Positions 1 through 5,596 of a DNA stretch of 10,672 nucleotides are shown here, in pieces (within the stretch, counting starts at the first letter, position 1; every line of letters begins with the position of its first letter). The stretch is from Acanthamoeba sp. SK_2022b. Lineage: Eukaryota; Discosea; Longamoebia; Acanthamoebidae. The position numbers were made by a program, and so were the translations under genes. The stretch is taken from contig JANDJZ010000425.1 in assembly GCA_027943245.1 (NCBI GenBank), positions 1 through 10,672 of the forward strand, read 5' to 3'. The notes beneath the pieces were generated by a model, which was given only the letters and a program-made list of their open reading frames with translations, was not told the DNA's origin and ran no database searches.

Positions 1-483
1 GACGTTGCGGCAGTGGTAGGTGGAGAACATGATGTTGTCGTCATAGTGGTACTGATGGACGTACTCTTCGACGACGCCCTCTGGGTGAAAGATGAGGCAC
101 GACTCGCCGGTGACGGGGTCAAGCAGCGTCTCTGTCATGTGCATGACGGGTACCATCTCGCCGCCAATGTCAAACTGGTAGTCGGCCTCCACGGTGCCCG
201 ACTCTGCGCTATGGTGCTGACGGAACTCGCCCAGAATCTCGCCCACCTTTATGAGGCCATCGGCGGTCTGACTGTAGATGGTGCCCTTGACGGAGGAGAT
301 TCCGTTGTAAAGGGACAGCACACGCCACCGCTCGGCCAGGTGCTGCTTGGCGTAGCGCCTGGGCTCGGGGCACGTCATGCCAGCCGGCATCGCCGTGAAC
401 GCGGCGGCGGGGACCACCAGCCCAACTACGATGGTGACCAAACACACCAACGCAACCACACCGAAAGTAGGATGACTCTTCAT
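1..483 (-). CDS. Secreted or membrane-anchored protein, partial, function unknown
   Basis: Reading leftward from the ATG at 483-481 gives 161 codons without a stop, and the frame is still open at base 1, so the gene continues outside the window. Residues 1-28 form a typical signal peptide or anchor: MKSHPTFG, a long hydrophobic core rich in V and L (about 8-24), then PAAA before FTAMPAG as a likely cleavage site. The mature part has cysteines at 38, 129 and 158, a TGES-C-LIF segment near 126-131 and an acidic, tyrosine-rich stretch (141-156). The pattern of an early CP pair, a Y-x-Q-T-x-D-G-x-I strand near 70-78 and a late Cys is vaguely like ependymin-related secreted proteins, but this is a guess and I do not recognise the family. 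GC-rich third positions and the signal peptide argue for a real gene. Overlapping plus-strand frames are shadows. Confidence 0.7.
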   Translation of the reverse strand, partial: MKSHPTFGVVALVCLVTIVVGLVVPAAAFTAMPAGMTCPEPRRYAKQHLAERWRVLSLYNGISSVKGTIYSQTADGLIKVGEILGEFRQHHSAESGTVEADYQFDIGGEMVPVMHMTETLLDPVTGESCLIFHPEGVVEEYVHQYHYDDNIMFSTYHCRNV

Positions 484-873
484 GGTGTGATCTCTTTTAC
501 TGTGGTGTGATGGAAATATTGCACTACCTCAGGGCGTTGCAAATTATTTTGGTGTGGGCATTCCTTGATGCACATTTTCGTGCAGCGTTGATATTGGTTG
601 GCCACCCACAGTATATGACACGATGGCGTGAGTTGATGGAGGAGAGCAGATAGCACCGCCACGGCTACTTCATACAGTCAATTTATTTATTGTCCCGGGA
701 ATGGCTATGTGCGCACCACATGCAAAGTCTCGTGACCGAAGCCGTTGAGACCATCGCCGCTGGTGCTATCTGTGGATTCTTATGCGTTTCGTGAGACGTG
801 CGTCCGCAAGGTACGGTCTCAAGGTGCCCTTATTTATCAAAGCAACAAGTCGGAGCCGTACTGCTTTCCAGGT
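484..873. other. Intergenic stretch without a supported gene
   Basis: This is the upstream flank of the minus-strand secreted gene. The nonamer tggtgtgat occurs at 483-491 and again at 503-511, just upstream of that gene's ATG, and could be a promoter element, though this is unproven. Open frames here (for example 480-662 minus and the left part of 782-976 plus) are short and have no recognisable protein features. Confidence 0.4.
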
Positions 874-1440
874 TCACCGTGAACGGCGTACTAGACGACG
901 CAACGCTCTACGATGTTCTGGCCATGAACTTCTCGACCCGACGACTGCCTTGGCGTTCAGAGTGACCTTGCAATAAAGCATGTTACCTACATCATAGTGC
1001 TCTTCACCAACCCTAAGCACCACCTTGTCTTCTTCCACTTGAGCAATAGTTAATGGTTCCGAACGGCCGTCGGACGTTTCCCTAACGGTCTGTGCAAACA
1101 CGCGCTGTCCCTCGTCAAAGTTCATGTTGGTAATAGTTGAGGATGTGTTCTTCACACACCTGCATGTCATGAGGTGTAAGAGTATATGCACAGGGCTTTC
1201 TCAGCCTCAATCTGGCTACCGATTTGCTTGTCTTGTGTGGCCACACTGTTAGCGTTCAAAGAGACAGAGCAGAATTCTTGTTGTGTCATTGTTGCTGACT
1301 GCGTAGGTTACAGTCGTCACGCCGCCCACCACGCCTTCGAAAAGAACGACCAACAAGACAAAGACCAAGGAGAAGAAGCAGCCTAAGAGAGGAAGAAGGA
1401 TCAGCTGCCCAGTGTAAGTGGATGGAGCGTCTCTAATTTC
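874..1440 (-). pseudogene. Possible decayed secreted-protein locus with SlyD-like segment
   Basis: On the minus strand, the frame from 1440 down to about 1248 encodes a strongly hydrophobic, signal-peptide-like run (LILLPLLGCFFSLVFVLLVV) followed by a short polar part and a TAA, but it has no ATG. After several stops the same frame reopens with an ATG at 1191 and runs to 874. Within it, a segment at about 1122-952 looks protein-like: FDEGQRVFAQT, then EPLTIAQVEEDKVVLRVG, then EEHYDVGNMLYCKVTLN. The order V-x3-H-x3-G-x2-L-x3-V resembles the C-terminal strands of SlyD-type FKBP prolyl isomerases, but only weakly. The tail after about 950 is arginine-rich and looks non-coding. I could not join the two parts with a GT-AG intron in phase. 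It may be a pseudogene, a gene with unseen exons, or chance. Confidence 0.27.
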
Positions 1441-1464
1441 AGATAAAGAAAGTCCCTAAATATG

Positions 1465-1470
1465 TTTATA
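1465..1470 (-). promoter_or_regulatory. TATA-like box facing the minus-strand locus
   Basis: The minus strand reads TATAAA here, about 25-30 bases before the start of the open signal-peptide-like frame at 1440. The spacing suits a core promoter, but there is no ATG downstream, so the use of this site is uncertain. Confidence 0.3.
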
Positions 1471-2203
1471 TCCCTCGGCCCTAGGTCCCCCGTCACGCCA
1501 ACAAGGCGTGTCGACGCCCGCCCTACACGCCTCACCTCCCTACTGCACATGCACCAGGGTCCAATTGGGTGTTTATCTGGTCCTCGTACAAGTACATCCG
1601 TGCTCCCTCCCTTCCCCTCCGATCTCCACTCGCCTCCAGAGCCTCTCCACAGGCTCCTTCCCGAGTGCCAGACCGCTCCGATCTGCGGATGCCCCACCGT
1701 TCGCCTCGGCGCTTCAGCCTCCCCGCTGACCCCGACCGAACGCGTGAGTTCCCTTACTCCTCCTCTCCTCGCCTCTTCTGTGCTCCCGCACGGACCCCTC
1801 CCTCGGGTCGTTCCGCGTGCGCGCCTTGTGAGAGACACACCGAGAGTCGCCGTCACCCCACGCCGTGCGAGCAACGCAACTAGGTGGCTGTGCTGATACT
1901 CCCCCGCTACCCTCCCGTCCTGGGGCGGGCGGGTGGGAGACGCTCGCGTGAACGTGTGAGAGAATAAAAACTTGACTGCCACCACGCGCCTCCTCGCGCT
2001 ATAAACCTCCGTCCGTCCAATCCCGTACCGCCACGTGTCGCGCCGTCGACCCCGCCTTCCTGACGTGCCGTGGACCCTAGGCCCTCGGGATAAAGCCCGT
2101 TGTTGGCCTATCGGCCGCCAACTAGACTTTTTTCTCTGGAGAGTCCTGGCATTTCTTTCTAACCTCCCCCACGGCGACATAGTCTGGAGAACCAACTTAC
2201 TTC
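1471..2203. other. Pyrimidine-rich non-coding region, 5' flank and leader of the Zys3-like gene
   Basis: The plus strand is dominated by C and T, which leaves long stop-free frames on both strands (1401-2195 minus, 1462-1896 plus). Their translations are low-complexity R/G-rich or P/S/R-rich and show no domain, so I read the stretch as non-coding. It holds a GC-rich inverted segment at about 1904-1940 (ctccc paired with gggag, cccgtcc with ggggcggg) that could form a hairpin, and a TATA box at 2000. Confidence 0.5.
2000..2005 (+). promoter_or_regulatory. Candidate TATA box of the small cysteine-rich gene
   Basis: TATAAA sits in an otherwise GC-rich context 204 bases before the ATG at 2204. 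Transcription starting about 30 bases downstream would leave a leader of roughly 170 nt, or a shorter one if it contains an intron. This rests on the motif and its position only. Confidence 0.4.
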
Positions 2204-2515
2204 ATGCCCAGGTCACACTTCCTTCTCTTTCTCGTGCTGCTTTCGCTTGCTTTTGCCTCCCTCGCCGAGGCCGGGCCACTGGCATACGCTACCTGTCAAA
2301 CTGCCTGCAACTATGGTGCAGTGACCTGCTACACCGCCGCGGGGCTGACCTTTGGAGTAAGCACGGCTGCTGGCGCGGCCACTGGTCCGATAGGCTGGTG
2401 GGCTTGGCTGGCTACTACTCCTACCTCTACCTTGGCTGCCGCGGCGGCTTGCAGTGCTGCTCAGGGCACCTGCATGGCAGCATGCGCGTCCCTACTCGTC
2501 GCTCCCACGCCCTAA
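2204..2515 (+). CDS. Small secreted cysteine-rich protein, Zys3-like family
   Basis: This single-exon ORF encodes 103 aa from the ATG at 2204. Residues 1-23 are a clear signal peptide (MPRSHF, hydrophobic core LLFLVLLSLAFASL, cleavage after AEA), so the mature protein starts GPLAYATCQTAC. Six cysteines lie at 31, 35, 42, 83, 90 and 94, in the pattern C-x3-C-x6-C ... C-x6-C-x3-C, with a small-residue-rich middle containing GPIGWWAWL. The protein ends LLVAPTP. The GPLAY start, CY-x-AAG-x-TFG motif, GTCMAAC motif and APTP tail fit a family of short eukaryotic secreted proteins often annotated 'zygote-specific Zys3-like'; their function is unknown. The mirrored cysteines suggest two antiparallel helices joined by three disulfides (inference). 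A TATA box upstream and AATAAA motifs downstream fit one short transcript. Confidence 0.85.
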   Translation: MPRSHFLLFLVLLSLAFASLAEAGPLAYATCQTACNYGAVTCYTAAGLTFGVSTAAGAATGPIGWWAWLATTPTSTLAAAAACSAAQGTCMAACASLLVAPTP

Positions 2516-2710
2516 GAACTAGTACAGTCTTTCGTTCACCTCTTCCAGTTTGTTGTCGGCCTTCTCAACAAACGCCTTCCTCGCCGTTTAATCTAGTCCA
2601 GGGTTTTTCGAATTCAGTTCAACGTGTACCTTCAGGCGAGACAAGGGGATCAAAGATAGGTGTGAAAGCACCTGTCGATGAGCGCCATCAACCTGGTTTT
2701 ATAATAATAC

Positions 2711-2728
2711 AATAAATGAATAAATAAA
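2711..2728 (+). terminator. Cluster of AATAAA polyadenylation-type motifs
   Basis: AATAAA occurs at 2711, 2719 and 2723, about 200 bases after the stop of the cysteine-rich gene, in an AT-rich patch. They are plausible poly(A) signals for that gene. They also mark the left border of the CpG-free block, so they may belong to its AT-rich edge instead. Confidence 0.4.
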
Positions 2729-2739
2729 AGTTTCACCTT

Positions 2740-3552
2740 CAGGGCTATCAGGAAGTTGGTGAGTGTTTCTTCAAAGGAGATGGTCAGCTGCTTCTGTTGG
2801 TGGCCACCACTTGCCAGCAGCTTCTTCTTGGGGAGGATCTGTGAATGGGGTGCACTCAGGAACAGGGCAGGGTTGCACTTACAATTGCTGCCCTGCAGGG
2901 TGACCTTGGGTGTGGTGGTGTTGAAGCCTGTGTTGACATTCTCCATGGGCTTGGCCAAGGGCAGGGGTGGGAGAGAGTGAGTGGGGGTGTGACTGACACT
3001 GGGCAAGGGGGAACACAAAGGTGAGGGGGACTGGGGTGCTTGACAGTTGTAGTTGATGGTAGTCTTGAACTTGTTCAGGACCTGGTTGTCTGTGGTGTGG
3101 TTGAAGGAGTGGAAGCAGTAGTAGCTGTCCTCAGGGTCATCCTGCTGCAGGCACAACACAGCATGCATGGTTGTACTGGCCATCAAGCTTTGGACAAAAC
3201 TGGGCACATATATGTCCAAGCTTTGGCTGGCATTACCCACATAGCAGAAGTAGAGGGCATTGGTGGAGCCAGTGTTGAGTGCCACAGCAGGCAAGAACAT
3301 GGCCATACCCTCAGCATGGCCAATCTCCTCAACCTCAAATATGTTGATACCAGTTCACACACCACCATCACAGCTCAAGTGACGCCTGTGATCAAGTTGC
3401 TGAATCAGGCAGCCAAAATGTTGCTCATGGGCACAAGTTCACTGTTGGTGGGCGCCCAAAGGAGTGAGGATCCAGCACAGTTGCTCAAACAGAGGCCACT
3501 TGCTGAGCTTGATGAAGCTTTCCATGCATGTCATTTCTAGCAAGACTGTTGT
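2740..3552 (-). pseudogene. Decayed gene of unknown function inside the CpG-free block
   Basis: On the minus strand one frame runs from 3552 to about 2740 with only two stops, both TGA (3441-3439 and 3357-3355). Its translation looks like real protein on both sides of each stop: EMTCMESFIKLSKWPLFEQL, then CLIQQLDHRRHLSCDGG, then INIFEVEEIGHAEGMAMFLP, then YVPSFVQSLMASTTMHAVL and LQQDDPEDSYYCFHSFNHTT. A Pro/Ser-rich linker near 3030-2950 is followed by ILPKKKLLASGGHQQKQLTI and FEETLTNFLIALK. Each TGA would be CGA (Arg) before a C-to-T change at a CpG. A good intron precedes the frame: donor gtaagt at 3622-3617, acceptor ending ctggccag at 3553, 70 nt. Past about 2740 the frame enters AT-rich sequence without protein character. 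I recognise no family. The 166-aa plus-strand frame at 3040-3540 is taken as antisense. Confidence 0.55.
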
Positions 3553-3622
3553 CTGGCCAGCACACACAACCAATGAACAAGGCAGAGACAGAATATACAT
3601 CACCATTTAGCAGTGCACTTAC
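3553..3622 (-). other. Probable intron of the decayed minus-strand gene
   Basis: On the minus strand the sequence begins gtaagt, a perfect 5' splice consensus, and ends tgtgctggccag, a usable 3' site, after 70 nt. It joins in phase with the downstream frame starting ACA ACA GTC TTG. An upstream mini-exon of 39 nt (3661-3623, after ctttcccctccacgtactacag) is possible but has TAA as its second codon in this phase, so the upstream structure is uncertain. Confidence 0.4.
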
Positions 3623-3865
3623 AGGTGAGGCAGTGCCCTTGGTTGAGACAGGAGCTTAAGGCTGTAGTACGTGGAGGGGAAAGAGATGATGAACAATTGA
3701 TGTGAATTGCTAAAGCTTTAAACAAGTGCAGCATGGGCACATGCACCTGGAGTGGTTGGGAGTGTGAGGGAATGCACAGCAGGACTGAAGTAGATCAGAG
3801 TGTGCACAAAGGAGAGGGGAAGCTAGGGGAGCTTGTCACTGCATAGACAGGTCACTACTTCTACA

Positions 3866-4105
3866 TCATGTGTGGTTGACCATCAATGATAAATTAAATT
3901 GAGTAATGGGCAAGGAAAATGATAGACCAGCACATGTAGGTGTCGGCAAAAACGTTTTCAATTCTTCCATGAATAATTGACATGCCTGGATTTTTGCCTC
4001 TTCTGCAGCAAGCCGAGTAGAAAATATGGCAGCCTTTATTTCATTCCTTTGAGTGCTCTCCGTTGGGGCAGCACCACCCAAGCACAGGGGACCTGCTTGC
4101 CTCAT
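3866..4105 (-). CDS. Hypothetical 79-aa ORF or exon, helical, low support
   Basis: The ATG at 4105 opens 79 codons. The central part (about residues 14-52: TESTQRNEIKAAIFSTRLAA, then EEAKIQACQLFMEELKTF) reads like an amphipathic helix and is more protein-like than chance frames, while the tail (LPITQFNLSLMVNHT) looks non-coding. Its codons are A/T-richer than those of flanking genes. It lies upstream of, and on the same strand as, the decayed gene in the CpG-poor block, so it may be one of that gene's 5' exons. A possible donor lies near 3950, but I could not fix a splice. It could also be chance. Confidence 0.25.
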   Translation of the reverse strand: MRQAGPLCLGGAAPTESTQRNEIKAAIFSTRLAAEEAKIQACQLFMEELKTFLPTPTCAGLSFSLPITQFNLSLMVNHT

Positions 4106-4540
4106 AGAGATTAATTTATGAAATCACGTACACTGTCACAATCAAGGTAAGATTTATGGTATGTATGAATAAATCCTCTCCATTTTTGTTAATTCAAGCC
4201 TTGATTGTGGTGTATGTGCAGCTGCGCCCAGGCGCTGCTGGCCATATTGCTGCAGCCCAGGAGTCTGACGCTGGCGCGCCCCTTGATCTTGCATGGTACC
4301 TGTTGCCTGTTGTGTGTTGTGGAGAGGTGCTTGAGTGGTGAAATGAACACTTGGCTTACTGCCTGGTCCAGGAGCATGGGCAATGAAGAAATCATCAACA
4401 CCATCCAAGAGGCCATAGGTTCAACCCTTACACCAAGATGTTCATTTCAATCATTATTCCTCCCCCCTTCATATTATTTATTTAATTAAACACACTGAAA
4501 CAAAATACTTATTTTATTTTTACCAGCAGGGGTGGTGTGA
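4106..4540. other. AT-rich gap with no firm gene
   Basis: This stretch links the CpG-poor block to the SAPS remnant. It has AT-rich edges (4110-4200 and 4440-4525) and a more GC-rich core (4210-4300) in which both strands are open over about 75-95 codons with no recognisable motif. A possible plus-strand intron (gtaagat at 4147 to tgtgcag at 4220) would precede the GC-rich core. The run ttttatttttaccagcag at 4511-4528 resembles a 3' splice site. Nothing here is firm enough to call a gene. Confidence 0.4.
4137..4209. repeat. 11-bp perfect inverted repeat around an AT-rich spacer
   Basis: The arm cacaatcaagg at 4137-4147 is matched exactly by its reverse complement ccttgattgtg at 4199-4209, separated by 51 AT-rich bases. 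It may be the ends of a tiny fold-back element or chance. No flanking target-site duplication was seen. Confidence 0.4.
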
Positions 4541-5282
4541 GCTCACCTTCACACTGGTCACAAGCTGGTGGAGCTGCTCAAGAGCCCCGTCAAGGTACCC
4601 ACTCCTCCCTCGACCTGGGCGCGCGCCAATGATCTCACACACACATGAACCCACTACCAGAACGGCAAGTTTGGTACAGTCAAGTTGGAGATCGGGCCTG
4701 TCGGCCCTGCTGCGCACCAACAACTCATCTGTGGCGCAACGTTTCCTGCAGCTTGGTGTCCTCCCGCTGTGCCTGGTTGACCTCCCTCCTCTCCACTGTC
4801 CACTGTTCACTGAACGCGCTATCGTTTGGCTCACTCGGTTGACGCGTGGTGGTGGGCTACGTGGGACAGGACCTGTTCTTTGACAACACGCTGATCAACC
4901 TGTGGCACGAAGTGCTCAAGATGGTGCTTCACACTCTCGAGGGCCACTCTGATGAGCTGCTGGCGCCTCTATTCGAGCAGGGCAGCCTTCTCCAGTGCAT
5001 TGTCTTGAGCGCGCAGTCCAGCGACAGGTTGGCCCTTTTCTCCTGCTGTTGCCATGCAAACACATGCGAGAGCGAGTCACTTACCTGCTTTGCTTTCTGC
5101 AGCGCTCAGTCCGAGGCCACTTGGGGCACGTCTACATCATCGCGCAGGCCATCGCAGCATCAGCCCAGCCCAAAGTCAACGCCTACATGGAAGGTGCGCG
5201 CAGCGACTCGACTGTGACTTGCTCTCCCCCAAACCGAGAAGGAGCTCATCAGCGTCATTCAAGAGGACCTGACCAAGATCGA
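4541..5282 (+). pseudogene. Truncated SAPS-domain protein (PP6 regulatory subunit family)
   Basis: SAPS proteins are scaffolding subunits of protein phosphatase 6 (yeast Sit4). Recognisable pieces, in family order, are: HTGHKLVELLKSPVK (ends 4594), intron 4595-4660, NGKFGTVKLEI (4661-4693), LSALLRTNNSSVAQRFLQLG to CL (ends 4775), intron 4776-4869, DLFFDNTLINLWHEVLKMVL and LLAPLFEQGSLLQCIVLSAQ (4870-5027), intron 5028-5102, RSVRGHLGHVYIIAQAI to YMEG (5103-5193), then ELISVIQEDLTKIE up to a gtgagt donor at 5283. The DLFF and GHLGH segments match DLFFKYTWNNFLH and GYMGHLTRI of animal PPP6R proteins. The frame breaks inside exon 4661-4775 (115 nt, one base too many or two missing) and at the last two splice joins. 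The N-terminal half of SAPS is absent, and recognisable coding starts right after a TGA next to the AT-rich gap. A pseudogene fragment is most likely; assembly errors are the alternative. Confidence 0.65.
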
Positions 5283-5331
5283 GTGAGTCCACGAAGATAA
5301 CTTCGCAGAGTAAACTTTTACACCAAGTACA

Positions 5332-5440
5332 GGCGGGGTGGGGAGAGGCGGGGAGAAGGCGGGGAGAGGCGGGGCGGGGAGAAAGCGGGAAGAGGCAGGG
5401 CGGGTAGAAAGCGGGGAGAGGCGGGGCGGGTAGAAAGCGT
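5332..5440 (+). repeat. G-rich minisatellite with a G-quadruplex motif
   Basis: Imperfect copies of a unit like gcggggagaggcggggcggg, followed by tagaaa, cover about 108 bases. Four GGGG tracts at 5335-5338, 5340-5343, 5350-5353 and 5361-5364, with loops of 1, 6 and 7 bases, meet the usual G-quadruplex rule. The array follows the last SAPS donor and lies about 160 bases before the effector gene's ATG, so it is either intronic or promoter DNA. Confidence 0.75.
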
Positions 5441-5596
5441 GCACATCACACCGAGTAGATGGCGTGTGGGGCGTGCACGCCTTTTCCCCACATGCGACCA
5501 TTTTGAAGCATTTTTCCGCTGCTGGGTGGGTGTGTATTTCCCGCTATTTCCTCGCCAATCCTTTCTAGCAGTGGGTGCTACACTGTGCACGGCCAC

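Larger units (their letters stand above)
2685..3953. other. CpG-depleted block, probable methylated and decayed insert
   Basis: No CG dinucleotide occurs between 2685 and 3382, and those up to 3953 are only at 3383, 3453, 3670, 3944 and 3953. The block is not particularly AT-rich: G and C are common and TG and CA abundant, so scores of CpGs would be expected by chance. The flanks (for example 2520-2684, 4600-7600 and the WD40 exons) are CpG-rich. Such loss with TpG/CpA gain is the classic footprint of 5-methylcytosine deamination, usually at silenced transposons or viral insertions. No terminal repeats, transposase or reverse transcriptase motifs are visible, so the kind of element is unknown. 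A genome segment of different origin with naturally low CpG is the alternative. Confidence 0.75.

Noticed and set aside
13..510. 165-codon plus-strand frame at the left edge
   Set aside because: Antisense to the minus-strand frame with a clear signal peptide that is open to the window edge.
1190..1290. Joining the signal-peptide-like frame to the SlyD-like segment by one intron
   Set aside because: The donors available in frame are phase 0 or 1, while the best acceptor (acatgcag) would need phase 2.
1401..2195. 264-codon minus-strand open frame and overlapping plus-strand frames (1462-1896)
   Set aside because: The translations are low-complexity (Arg/Gly- or Pro/Ser-rich); the openness follows from the C/T-rich composition. 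No motif, and the region fits a promoter and leader.
3040..3540. 166-codon plus-strand frame in the CpG-free block
   Set aside because: Its translation is less protein-like than the minus-strand reading, which also has a consensus intron and explainable TGA stops. Not fully excluded.
4357..4438. tRNA-like A box (TGGTCCAG at 4364) and B box (GGTTCAACCC at 4418)
   Set aside because: The acceptor and anticodon stems do not pair and the D loop lacks GG. At most a worn tRNA-derived relic; more likely chance.
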